This document shows positions 56,208-64,000 of a DNA stretch of 64,000 nt, in pieces. Under the pieces are notes generated by a model. The model had not been told where the DNA came from, made no database searches, and was given only the letters and a program-made list of their open reading frames with translations. The stretch's first letter is position 1. Each line of letters begins with the position of its first letter. Origin of the DNA: Candidatus Acinetobacter avistercoris (GTDB taxonomy: Bacteria > Pseudomonadota > Gammaproteobacteria > Pseudomonadales > Moraxellaceae); assembly GCA_018883945.1 (NCBI GenBank), contig JAHLFF010000116.1:21125-85124 (forward strand), written 5' to 3'. The translations under genes were made by a program, and so were the position numbers.

Positions 56208-57599
56208 TTATTTGTCATTAAACTCATCATGCTGAGGAGCAGGATGACGGAAACCTTTGGTTTTATAGCCTAAGTATAAAACACCAAACATTGCCCACCA
56301 CAAACCAAACTTCAAAGCAGTATTTTCAATTTCTAACCACATTGCAAAGATACAGATAAAGCCCAGTAATGGAATAACCACAAAACTAAAAATATCTTTC
56401 AGATTTTTGGTTCGACCATCACGTAATGCATAACGTGAGATCACAGATAAGTTCACGAAAGTAAAGGCGGTTAAAGCACCAAAACTAATCATCGAAATCA
56501 CAATATCTAAATCCATAAAACCGGCTGTTAATGCAACCACACCAACAATTAAAATATTATATGACGGTGTAAAGCTCTTCGGACTAATATGACCAAAGAT
56601 TTTTTTATTGATCACGCCATCACGGCCCATCACATACATTAAGCGTGATACACCTGCATGCGCAGAAATACCAGATGCCATAACGGTGATGATTGCGAAG
56701 TACAGAACAACCGTTTTAAATGCTACACCACCCACAGCTTGCAAAATATCAGGCTGAGTCGCCGCAACATCTGCGAAGTAAGTTTTAGGGTCATTCGGGA
56801 AATAAATTTGCATGAAGTATGTGCTGATAATGAAAATCACACCGGCAATTAAAGCGGTTAAGAAAATCGCTTTTGGTAGTGTTTTTTCAGTATCTTTGGT
56901 TTCTTCTGCAAGAGAACTCAGTGAGTCAAATCCTGTGAATGAGAAACAAAGCAGCGTTGCACCTGTAATCAGTGCACCAACAGTGGTCAACTCATTCCAA
57001 AATGGCTCAAGACTCCAAAGTTGATAAGGCGCGTTCACCAATGTGCCGTCAGCATTTACGCCTCCAGCCAATAATGAATAGACCATCCAGGTAAAGTAAC
57101 CAATCACGGCAAGCTGAATAAAGACGATTAAGCTGTTGAAATTGGCAACAAATTTTACACCACGCAAGTTCACTAGGGTCATGAAAGCCGTTAAGCTGAC
57201 CACCCATACCCAATGATTTACATCTGGGAATAGTGCTTCTAGATAGATCACTGCTAGAATAATATTCACCATTGGCGACAATAAATAGTCGAGCCAAGAT
57301 GACCAACCCACCATAAAGCCAACGTTCGGGTGAATGGATTTTTGTGCATAGGTATATGCAGAACCCGACGACGGATAGCGACGGATCATATGCCCGTAAC
57401 TAATCGAGGTTAATAAGATTGCGACTAAGGCAATAATATAAGATGTGGGTACATGAAAATGACTTTGTTCCGATACTAATCCAAAAGTATCAAATAAGGT
57501 CATTGGCTGAATATAAGCTAAACCAATAATAATAATGTGCCAGAGACCTAGCGTTTTTTGCAGTTTAGCTGCCGATTGAGTCCCAGTTATATTTGTCAA
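56208..57599 (-). CDS. APC family amino acid/polyamine permease
   Basis: A secondary transporter of 463 residues with about twelve hydrophobic helices. The family signature near the start (LGLWHIIIIGLAYIQPMTLFDTFG) is followed by GSAYTYAQKSIHPNVGFMVGWSSWLDYL (helix 3 region) and ATLLCFSFTGFDSLSSLAEETKDTEKTLPKAI, typical of APC permeases such as PuuP-like putrescine importers. Substrate cannot be read from the sequence. Transcribed alone on the minus strand. Confidence 0.88.
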   Translation of the reverse strand: MTNITGTQSAAKLQKTLGLWHIIIIGLAYIQPMTLFDTFGLVSEQSHFHVPTSYIIALVAILLTSISYGHMIRRYPSSGSAYTYAQKSIHPNVGFMVGWSSWLDYLLSPMVNIILAVIYLEALFPDVNHWVWVVSLTAFMTLVNLRGVKFVANFNSLIVFIQLAVIGYFTWMVYSLLAGGVNADGTLVNAPYQLWSLEPFWNELTTVGALITGATLLCFSFTGFDSLSSLAEETKDTEKTLPKAIFLTALIAGVIFIISTYFMQIYFPNDPKTYFADVAATQPDILQAVGGVAFKTVVLYFAIITVMASGISAHAGVSRLMYVMGRDGVINKKIFGHISPKSFTPSYNILIVGVVALTAGFMDLDIVISMISFGALTAFTFVNLSVISRYALRDGRTKNLKDIFSFVVIPLLGFICIFAMWLEIENTALKFGLWWAMFGVLYLGYKTKGFRHPAPQHDEFNDK

Positions 57600-57801
57600 C
57601 GGCGTTATCCTCTTAATCGTTGATCAAGGATCAGTCAAATCTATCTAGGATCGTTTGAGACGAACGATCCCCCCTAATGGATGAAACAAAAGTGCGCCAA
57701 TCTAAACTATCTTGGGGCAGTTTGTCAGTAACTTTCATGAAGTTTTAGCAGAAAATGTGCCACTTTGTTTAATAATTAAGTGAATTTAATTTCTGCATGA
57801 T

Positions 57802-57831
57802 AAAAGCCTGATGTTTAAAAAAACATCAGGC
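57802..57831 (-). terminator. Intrinsic terminator of the alcohol dehydrogenase gene
   Basis: Stem GCCTGATGTTT/AAACATCAGGC, followed on the minus strand by TTTTAT. Confidence 0.85.
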
Positions 57832-57866
57832 CGGATTTCGAAGTATATTGGCTTACTTTGTTAAAT

Positions 57867-59051
57867 TTACCAAGCTTTTTCTAAGATTGATTTTAAATCG
57901 AGCAAAGAAGTTTCTTTCGGGTTAAAAATAATTGAACCATCATTCAACGCTTTTTCAGCAATATCATCAAACTGATCTTCCGTCACTTTTCCTGTTTCAC
58001 GCAAGGTACGCGGCAATTTGGTTAATGCATAAATTTGATCACGCATAGCACTGATGACACTAATGGTTTTATCGGCACGTAAATTCGCAGGAGTTTGAGC
58101 ATATATATCTGGACCTGCTAAGGGTAAAAGCAAGTCAGCAATTTTATCGCCATTAACATCTTTATTGAATTCTAAAACATACGGCAAGAATAGATTCATA
58201 CATAAACCATGCGGTAAATGTGAAACTGCGCCTAAAGCATGTCCGAGTGAATGTACGATGCCGACCATTGCATTTGAAAATGCGATACCCGCCATAGTTG
58301 ACGCTTGAGCCAACTCTAAACGACCATGTGCATCTTTAGGATTATCTAAAACATTAAATAAATGATCGCTAATTTTTTTAATTGCGGCAGTAGCATATGC
58401 ATCACTGATTGGATTCGCTGCTAAACAGGTATATGACTCAATCGCATGTGTCATTGCATCCATCGCGGTCATCGCTGTTAAATGCGGTGGCAACGTTTGA
58501 GTCATGCGTGGATCTAAGATGGCAGCATTGGGCATTAAATATTTTGAAGCAAATGGCATCTTCTGCTGAGTGGTGTTATCTGAAATGACGGCAACCATGG
58601 TAACTTCGGACCCAGTACCAGAGGTGGTAGGTACGACGAAAAATGGCTTCAGTGGTCGAGGAAGATTATGTGCTCCCGAATATTTCAAGAGATCTTCGCC
58701 ACCTTCGGTCACCAAAATATTTGCAGCTTTCGCTGTATCAATCACCGAGCCACCACCAATCGCGATAATCGCATCACATTGGTTGTTGCGATAAGCTGCT
58801 GCAACACTACGTACAGTTTCTAAGCTTGAGTCTGGTGGTACATCATCGAAAATAAAACCAATCGTTACATCAGTCGACGCAAAAGCAGCTTCAACAGGTT
58901 CAAGAAGGCCATTCGCACGAACGCCTTTGTCTGTAATAATCAAAGGTTGTTTTGCGCCCATAGATGCGAGTTCAAACGGCATGTGTTCTAAGGCTGCATT
59001 CCCAGCAATGACTTTTACCGGGCAGAAAAATTCGTAATATGGTTTGGTCAT
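57867..59051 (-). CDS. Iron-containing (group III) alcohol dehydrogenase
   Basis: NAD(P)-dependent dehydrogenase of 394 residues. The nucleotide motif IGGGSVIDTAKA (about 97-108) and the metal site are visible: AMDAMTHAIESYTC (Asp about 197, His about 201) and GIVHSLGHALGAVSHLPHGLCMN (His about 266 and 280). It would oxidise primary alcohols or reduce aldehydes in the cytoplasm. It starts two bases after the stop of the SCP2-like gene, so they form a coupled pair; in this genus a role in long-chain alcohol or wax-ester metabolism is possible but not shown. Confidence 0.92.
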   Translation of the reverse strand: MTKPYYEFFCPVKVIAGNAALEHMPFELASMGAKQPLIITDKGVRANGLLEPVEAAFASTDVTIGFIFDDVPPDSSLETVRSVAAAYRNNQCDAIIAIGGGSVIDTAKAANILVTEGGEDLLKYSGAHNLPRPLKPFFVVPTTSGTGSEVTMVAVISDNTTQQKMPFASKYLMPNAAILDPRMTQTLPPHLTAMTAMDAMTHAIESYTCLAANPISDAYATAAIKKISDHLFNVLDNPKDAHGRLELAQASTMAGIAFSNAMVGIVHSLGHALGAVSHLPHGLCMNLFLPYVLEFNKDVNGDKIADLLLPLAGPDIYAQTPANLRADKTISVISAMRDQIYALTKLPRTLRETGKVTEDQFDDIAEKALNDGSIIFNPKETSLLDLKSILEKAW

Positions 59052-59053
59052 TA

Positions 59054-59587
59054 TTATGCACTTCCCTTGATATATGACTGAGCAACTTTTAAATAAATAT
59101 TTGCAGCGCCTGAGAGTTTTTCTTTAAGGCTAAGTTTTTGAGGGTATTCTTTAACCGCCATTTCTGCCACCATTTTAGGCAGAATTAAAGCTTCCATTTT
59201 ATTCAGACAACGCACCAAACGAATGGCATGGCCCAAATCACCATCGGCAATCATTCGGTCATTGGCAAAAGATTGCGCTGTACTTTCTTGAAATGAAAAT
59301 ACCAGAAAAGCATGATGAATGTGCTTAAAAGTAATGGTTAGATCTGGCTTGGTTGGAACACTGTCAATCAGCTCTAAATGATGATTTTTATTGACTCGAG
59401 CAATGAAAGCCGCGTCATTATTAAATACAGCCATCGAAACAGTAAATCCAACGGGGAACTTTGACACATCCTGTCTGATTTCGTCATCGACTTGACTCGC
59501 CATCGCCAAGCCTCTGCCAATCACATCTAACATGACTTTGACATAAGCTTGTTCTAAAGCGGGCTTTACTGAGTTTATTGAAATCAC
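59054..59587 (-). CDS. SCP2-like (sterol carrier) domain protein
   Basis: A 177-residue soluble protein, weakly recognised as the SCP2/YhbT type: FTVSMAVFNNDAAFIARVNKNHHLELIDSVPTKPDLTITFKHIHHAFLVFSFQ (about 48-100) has the beta-strand pattern with a PDLTITF motif typical of SCP2 domains, which bind lipids in a hydrophobic tunnel. C-terminal half is helical. The iron alcohol dehydrogenase gene begins two bases after its stop, suggesting the two act on the same hydrophobic substrate. This link is inference. Confidence 0.6.
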   Translation of the reverse strand: MISINSVKPALEQAYVKVMLDVIGRGLAMASQVDDEIRQDVSKFPVGFTVSMAVFNNDAAFIARVNKNHHLELIDSVPTKPDLTITFKHIHHAFLVFSFQESTAQSFANDRMIADGDLGHAIRLVRCLNKMEALILPKMVAEMAVKEYPQKLSLKEKLSGAANIYLKVAQSYIKGSA

Positions 59588-59664
59588 TCGCTTATCCCTT
59601 CTTACAGTAATTATTGGTTTTAGAGTATTTACTCTAAATTAGTTGGGTGGTCAAAGTAAAGTGA

Positions 59665-60321
59665 TTATTGTTTAATTGTTTGAATATTTGCAAATAAATC
59701 ATCATTTTTCAGATATTCAATGATATCAACACAAAGTTGTGAGAAATCTGGGAAGGGTTGCAGCAAATCACAAACACGGACCATTTCTAGACCTGCATAT
59801 CCACAAGGATTAATGGTATCAAAACCAGTCAATTCGCAATCAATATTTAAAGATAATCCGTGATAGCTTCGACCTTTACGAATTTTGAATCCAAGCGAGC
59901 CAATTTTTCTGTCATTTACATACACACCCGGCGCATCAGGTTTTGCATAGGCCGTAATGCCATACTTATTCAAAAGATCAATCATGAGCTTTTCAGCATA
60001 GGACACCAGTGTACGTACATTCCACTTCAATCTGTTTAAGTCAAACATGAAATACGCAACCAGTTGGCCTTCACCATGCCATGTGACCTGACCACCTCGA
60101 TCAGTTTGTACTATTGGAATGTCGCTTGGAATCAAAATGTGTTCTGGTTTACCGGCTTGACCTTGTGTCAAAACAGAGTGGTGCTGCAAAATCCATAACT
60201 CGTCAGCAGTATGCTCATTACGTTGTTCAGTCAAACTTTTCATTTCTAAAAAGCGATCTTCATACGGTGTGAGTTGGTTATATTGTCGAATAATTAAATT
60301 GGGTTTTGAGGTGGCATCCAC
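59665..60321 (-). CDS. lipB: Octanoyltransferase
   Basis: Transfers octanoate from acyl carrier protein to lipoyl-dependent enzymes. The 218-residue protein has TQGQAGKPEHILI, DRGGQVTWHGEGQLVAYFMFDL (about 74-95), the catalytic Lys in GSLGFKIRKGRSYHGLSLNIDCEL and the catalytic Cys in INPCGYAGLEM (about 171). It follows ybeD after a terminator, the same neighbours as in E. coli (ybeD-lipB). lipA is not directly beside it. Confidence 0.95.
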   Translation of the reverse strand: MDATSKPNLIIRQYNQLTPYEDRFLEMKSLTEQRNEHTADELWILQHHSVLTQGQAGKPEHILIPSDIPIVQTDRGGQVTWHGEGQLVAYFMFDLNRLKWNVRTLVSYAEKLMIDLLNKYGITAYAKPDAPGVYVNDRKIGSLGFKIRKGRSYHGLSLNIDCELTGFDTINPCGYAGLEMVRVCDLLQPFPDFSQLCVDIIEYLKNDDLFANIQTIKQ

Positions 60322-60457
60322 AGCTATTAAAGCCTTTTCATCTAAAGATTATTGTGATTAATTATAATGAAAATATCTTTGATAGGGGAATAATCCGTGA
60401 GCGCTTCAAAAGTGAAGCGAGATATAGATTAAGTTTGTTGTTGAATATAAAAATAAT

Positions 60458-60486
60458 AAAAAAAACACGCTCGGGAGCGTGTTTTA
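60458..60486 (-). terminator. Intrinsic terminator of ybeD
   Basis: Stem AAAACACGCTC/GAGCGTGTTTT with a tiny loop and a T-run on the minus strand, just after the ybeD stop. Confidence 0.9.
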
Positions 60487-60492
60487 ATCACT

Positions 60493-60789
60493 TTAAAGTG
60501 CTGTCTTAATCAGTGGACAAGCGGCTAGATCTGCATAAAGTGCATGGACTTGTTCTAGCTCATTGAAAACCAAATTCGCAGTTAACGAATGGTATTTACC
60601 TGTGCGTGATGGTTGCACTTGAATAGAGGTGCCTTCGAAGTCAGGAAAATGTTTTACAAGTATTTCAACAACAGCTGTGTGTAAGTCATCACCAGCAATA
60701 CCAATCAATTTAATTGGATAATCCATAGGGAAAACCCAAAGATGTTCTTGAAGTTCGCGTGATGGAGTACGATCGGTCATGTCAGTCAT
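60493..60789 (-). CDS. ybeD: YbeD/DUF493 family protein
   Basis: A small cytoplasmic protein (98 residues) of the DUF493 ferredoxin-like ACT-like fold. VFPMDYPIKLIGIAGDDLHTAVVEILVKHFPDFEGTSIQVQPSRTGKYHSLTANLVF (about 20-76) is the characteristic segment. GAGGT five bases before the ATG at 60789 favours that start over ATGs at 60801 and 60780. Located upstream of lipB, as in E. coli, and probably tied to lipoate metabolism only by position. Function unknown. Confidence 0.9.
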   Translation of the reverse strand: MTDMTDRTPSRELQEHLWVFPMDYPIKLIGIAGDDLHTAVVEILVKHFPDFEGTSIQVQPSRTGKYHSLTANLVFNELEQVHALYADLAACPLIKTAL

Positions 60790-60804
60790 GGGATACCTCA
60801 TAAT

Positions 60805-60835
60805 TTAAAAAATACCTGCATAGCGCAGGTATTTT
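60805..60835 (-). terminator. Intrinsic terminator of rpoD
   Basis: Stem AATACCTGC/GCAGGTATT followed on the minus strand by TTTTTT, 75 bases after the rpoD stop. A second, stronger-looking hairpin ATTATGGAGG/CCTCCATAAT (60858-60882) lies nearer the stop but lacks a T-run. Confidence 0.75.
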
Positions 60836-60908
60836 GTATTAATTTGCTCATACTCATATTATGGAGGGTAAGCCTCCATAATCAAGTGAGTATTATCTCA
60901 TGAGTGAG

Positions 60909-62795
60909 TTAGTCATTCTCAAGGAATGAACGTAAATGCTCAGAACGAGAAGGGTGACGCAGTTTACGTAAAGCTTTCGCTTCAATCTGACGAATACGTT
61001 CACGCGTTACATCAAACTGTTTGCCGACTTCTTCCAAAGTATGGTCTGTAGGCATATCGATACCAAAACGCATTTTCAAGACTTTTGCTTCACGTTCAGT
61101 TAGGTTTTCTAAAACTTCACGTGTTGCTTCTTTTAAGCCTTCAGATGTCGCCGCATCAATTGGAGAGGTGATATTACCATCTTCAATGAAATCACCTAAA
61201 TGCGAATCTTCATCATCACCGATCGGTGTTTCCATCGAAATCGGTTCTTTAGCAATTTTAAGCACTTTACGGACTTTAACTTCATCCATTTCCAAACGTT
61301 CGCCTAATTCTTCAGGAGTAGGCTCACGACCCATTTCTTGAAGTAATTGACGAGATACACGGTTGATCTTATTAATCGTTTCGATCATGTGTACTGGAAT
61401 ACGAATGGTACGCGCTTGATCGGCAATCGAGCGAGTAATCGCCTGACGGATCCACCAAGTCGCATAAGTCGAGAACTTATAACCACGACGGTATTCAAAC
61501 TTGTCTACCGCTTTCATCAAGCCGATGTTACCTTCTTGAATCAAGTCGAGGAATTGCAGACCACGGTTGGTGTATTTTTTCGCAATCGAAATCACCAAAC
61601 GTAAGTTCGCTTCAACCATTTCTTTTTTCGCGCGACGTGCTTTAGCTTCACCAATCGCCATACGTTTAGAAATTTCCTTAATTTCTTTAACGGTAAGATC
61701 AAGATCTTTCTCGATATCGGCAATTTTTTGTTGAAATGCCAATACATCAGGACGAACTTTTTCTAAATAGGGTTTTAGATCAGCAGGCGCTTTCGCAATT
61801 TGTTCTTCAAGCCAAGCTGGATTTGATTCTTGACCAGGGAATGAGGTACGGAATTCGTTGCGATCCATACGACCACGACGAACAGCGTAGCGCATCACTT
61901 CACGCTCAGCAGTACGAATGTTTTCGTGCGTGCCGCGAATCATTTCTGAAATAATATCAAATAAACGAGGTGTGAATTTGAACATCATGAACACAGTCGC
62001 AAGTGCTTCTAAAGCCTCTTTTGCTTCTGGGCTATTTCGACCAGATTTTGCAATCGCGGCTTTAGTTACTTCCCAAGCTGCTTTTAATTCGTCAAAGCGA
62101 ACTTTGGCAATCTCAGGATCTGGACCAGACTCAACTTCTGACTCGTCATCAGTTTCAGCTTCTTCTTCTTCGTCATCGTCTAATTTGACATCTTTCGTTT
62201 GCTTCTTAGAAGCGTCAACTGCAACGATTACTTCAGGTTCTTCTTCAATCACTTCTGGAATTGGATCATTAGATTCGGGATCTAAATAACCAGAAAGAAG
62301 ATCGGCTAAACGACGTTCGCCCAATTCATAATCTTTATATTCTTGTAATACAACTTCTACTGCATTTGGCCAATAAGCAATTGAGTTTAAAACATCGCGA
62401 ATACCTTCTTCGATACGTTTCGCAATGACAATTTCGCCTTCACGGGTTAACAGTTCAACTGTACCCATCTCGCGCATATACATACGAACAGGGTCTGTGG
62501 TACGACCAGGCTCATTTTCAACAGAAGCAAGTACAGCTGCAGCTTCTTCCTCTGCGACTTCATCTGTTGTCTCAGTATTATTCCCGTCGAACATGGTGTC
62601 GTCAGATTCAGGCGCACGTTCATGTACTGGAATACCAACGTCTTGAAGCATTTGAATAATGTCTTCAATTTGTTCGCTTTCAGTGATCGAGTCTGGGAGA
62701 TGATCGTTAACCTCAGCGTAGGTTAAGTAACCTTGTTCTTTGCCTCGGCTAATCAGAGCCGCTACTTGGGAAGTAGGGGAATGCTTATCGCTCAT
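60909..62795 (-). CDS. rpoD: RNA polymerase primary sigma factor
   Basis: Housekeeping sigma-70 of 628 residues. Region 1.1 ([34 protein letters not shown]), region 1.2 ([22 protein letters not shown]), an acidic non-conserved region (about 200-235, [22 protein letters not shown]), region 2.3-2.4 ([38 protein letters not shown]) and region 4.2 ([22 protein letters not shown]) are intact. ATG at 62795 follows GAAGAGAGC; an in-frame ATG 19 codons upstream is unlike family N-termini. Transcribed alone on the minus strand. Confidence 0.98.
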   Translation of the reverse strand: MSDKHSPTSQVAALISRGKEQGYLTYAEVNDHLPDSITESEQIEDIIQMLQDVGIPVHERAPESDDTMFDGNNTETTDEVAEEEAAAVLASVENEPGRTTDPVRMYMREMGTVELLTREGEIVIAKRIEEGIRDVLNSIAYWPNAVEVVLQEYKDYELGERRLADLLSGYLDPESNDPIPEVIEEEPEVIVAVDASKKQTKDVKLDDDEEEEAETDDESEVESGPDPEIAKVRFDELKAAWEVTKAAIAKSGRNSPEAKEALEALATVFMMFKFTPRLFDIISEMIRGTHENIRTAEREVMRYAVRRGRMDRNEFRTSFPGQESNPAWLEEQIAKAPADLKPYLEKVRPDVLAFQQKIADIEKDLDLTVKEIKEISKRMAIGEAKARRAKKEMVEANLRLVISIAKKYTNRGLQFLDLIQEGNIGLMKAVDKFEYRRGYKFSTYATWWIRQAITRSIADQARTIRIPVHMIETINKINRVSRQLLQEMGREPTPEELGERLEMDEVKVRKVLKIAKEPISMETPIGDDEDSHLGDFIEDGNITSPIDAATSEGLKEATREVLENLTEREAKVLKMRFGIDMPTDHTLEEVGKQFDVTRERIRQIEAKALRKLRHPSRSEHLRSFLEND

Positions 62796-63171
62796 CTTTG
62801 CTCTCTTCTCGTTGAAATCTGTGGCATGGAAAAACCGTGCATGATAGCACAATTATCCTCGTCTAGTATCTGAATAGATCAGCTAATTTGGTTAAAAAAA
62901 ACCAGTGACGTAAGTTATATATCAAATTATGGGGATAATTTTTTTGTTTTCAAGGGCTCAAGCCGCCTTTGTTTTAAAAGCAGCAGTTTATTGTTTCAAA
63001 CCCTATCTATGGTAGATAAATTTATAACTGAATAATAATGTAAATAATAGACTTAAATAATGATTTTTTTGTTGATTAAATTCTATAAATCAAATAAAAC
63101 TTGACAAGTCTACAGAACACAGATAAATAGCGCGTAGATCCATTCTTTTTTTCATTCATGAGGTAGTTTTA
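62796..63171. other. 376-bp intergenic region between divergent rpoD and the PA3496-family gene
   Basis: Holds the promoters of both genes. The best visible one is for the plus strand at 63101-63127 (next entry). No further gene or repeat is evident. Confidence 0.55.
63101..63127 (+). promoter_or_regulatory. Likely promoter of the PA3496-family gene
   Basis: Consensus TTGACA at 63101-63106 and GATAAA (63122-63127) or the overlapping ATAAAT as -10 at 15-16 bp spacing; about 45 bases before the GTG start. Confidence 0.5.
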
Positions 63172-63378
63172 GTGTCTTCTACAGATTTTGAATTAGATGA
63201 TAACTACAGTGATGATGATGCTGGTTTTGAGGAAACTACACCCAAAATTAGCATCAAAGAATCATTAGAAAAGCGTCGTTTAATTGATGACTTACTTGAA
63301 CAACGTCGTCTGGATCGTGAGTTGAAAGATCTGGAATATGATTTTGATGACGATGACTTTGACGACATAGATGATTAA
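63172..63378 (+). CDS. PA3496-family acidic small protein
   Basis: A 68-residue, very acidic protein: N-terminal DFELDDNYSDDDAGFEE, a central helix KISIKESLEKRRLIDDLLEQRRLDRELKDLEYDF and an Asp-rich tail DDDDFDDIDD. This matches the PA3496 family, annotated as putative envelope-integrity protein; its mechanism is unknown. The start is GTG with GAGGTAG upstream. It lies 68 bases before the UPF0149 gene, on the same strand. Confidence 0.85.
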   Translation: MSSTDFELDDNYSDDDAGFEETTPKISIKESLEKRRLIDDLLEQRRLDRELKDLEYDFDDDDFDDIDD

Positions 63379-63446
63379 TTTAGCATTGGGCTTAACAGCT
63401 TAAAATGTTATTCTAATCAATTAAGATAATATCTGTTGGAAACAAA

Positions 63447-63971
63447 ATGAGTGCTTTAAATTTAGACCTGTTGAGTGACTATTTAGATGGCGACCAAAAT
63501 GAGCATGGTCTAGATTTTGCGGCGACTCATGGTTTTTTGAGTGCGACAGCTGTGGGTCCAAAATTTGATCGTTGGTTGGATGAGTTATTTGACAACAATC
63601 AAAGCAAAGTGCCTGCGGATATGTTGACGCAAGTCAAACTTTGGTTAGAAGATTTACGCCAAAAACTTGCCAATGAAGAAGGAATCGCTTTCCCTTTTGA
63701 GATTGAAGAAGCAAGTGTTGAGTCAAGCCTAGGGGATTGGAGTGTTGGCTTTGTCGATGCAATGTTCCTCAATGAAGATGCATGGTTTACACCTGAGTTT
63801 GAAGAGCAATTGGTTGATTTAACTTTACCGATTATGGTCTTTAGTGGTGTAGACGAAGAAGATCCACAAATGGAATCTTTCCGTCGCAATGGCCAATTGA
63901 TGGACGAGCTTGCAGAAGAAATTCCAGATAATTTAAATGAATTATACTTGATGTACCACACGCCAGAATAA
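63447..63971 (+). CDS. UPF0149 (YecA/YgfB) family protein
   Basis: A 174-residue acidic protein of the YgfB/UPF0149 family: LDLLSDYLDGDQNEHGLDFAATHGFLSATAVGP (about 5-37) and the WSVGFVDAMFLNEDAWF segment (about 98-114) are typical. In Pseudomonas aeruginosa YgfB affects beta-lactamase regulation; that role is not shown here. ATG preceded by TTGGAAAC. Follows the PA3496-family gene and is probably cotranscribed. The last 30 bases of the window after it hold nothing. Confidence 0.88.
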   Translation: MSALNLDLLSDYLDGDQNEHGLDFAATHGFLSATAVGPKFDRWLDELFDNNQSKVPADMLTQVKLWLEDLRQKLANEEGIAFPFEIEEASVESSLGDWSVGFVDAMFLNEDAWFTPEFEEQLVDLTLPIMVFSGVDEEDPQMESFRRNGQLMDELAEEIPDNLNELYLMYHTPE

Positions 63972-64000
63972 TTCAAGCGAATGTATTGAAAAGCACCTTC

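Noticed and set aside
61918-62289. Ser-rich 123-codon plus-strand frame within rpoD
   Set aside because: Antisense of the acidic region of sigma-70, where GAA/GAT codons give TTC/ATC; not a gene.

Overview
The window is chromosomal DNA of an Acinetobacter species (Moraxellaceae). Grounds: AT-rich coding and very AT-rich intergenic DNA, a complete adeI-adeJ-adeK RND efflux operon, the gene order rubA-rubB-estB-oxyR described for Acinetobacter ADP1, and Acinetobacter-like versions of ppk, lysS, valS, serS, rpoD, wzi, cysD/cysN and cysG. I see no rRNA, tRNA, CRISPR array, complete insertion sequence or prophage. Species cannot be fixed from the sequence alone.

Layout. 1-5.5 kb: 3' part of an FtsX-type permease gene, a rhomboid protease, mtgA and ppk1. 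5.5-9 kb (minus strand): rubA, rubB, estB, oxyR, with an intrinsic terminator between rubA and rubB. 9.5-17.7 kb: apt, a small serine hydrolase, lysS, a Wzi-like outer-membrane protein, cysD and cysN. 17.7-20 kb: a DUF2971 gene, a PadR regulator with two tandem palindromic operators over its start, then DUF3861 and DUF2798 genes. 20-28.6 kb: an unusual nucleosidase-like lipoprotein, a large phosphodiesterase-family lipoprotein, a quinone oxidoreductase, a sensor diguanylate cyclase and a periplasmic solute-binding protein. 28.9-32.6 kb is the most accessory-looking part: a J-domain-like protein, a secreted beta-solenoid-like protein, a DUF559 nuclease gene broken by one stop codon and bracketed by inverted repeats, and a protein with ten 12-residue repeats and an SH3-like tail.

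32.6-45.7 kb: valS, a hypothetical gene paired with an SDR gene, two YbjQ-family genes, and the pap2-adeI-adeJ-adeK operon, whose promoter spacer and -10 box carry a perfect-armed palindrome that looks like a TetR-family operator. 45.8-56 kb: a Gcr-type membrane protein, ispB, rplU-rpmA, lolA, a DUF3298-like lipoprotein, serS, cysG, trmL and a small secreted protein. 56-64 kb: an APC permease, an iron-dependent alcohol dehydrogenase coupled to an SCP2-like protein, lipB, ybeD, rpoD, a PA3496-family acidic protein and a UPF0149 protein.

Functional links: cysD, cysN and cysG all serve sulfate assimilation (ATP sulfurylase and siroheme for sulfite reductase); rubA/rubB supply electrons to alkane hydroxylase, with oxyR in the same cluster for peroxide defence; lolA, adeK, adeI and the lipoproteins belong to the envelope. 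At DNA level the window is rich in short tandem duplications (13, 15, 17, 26 and 36 bp units) and holds at least four copies of a REP-like palindromic repeat, one of them next to the DUF559 element. The best candidates for something undescribed are the DUF559 inverted-repeat unit, the nucleosidase-like lipoprotein with a changed catalytic residue, and the repeat/SH3 protein.
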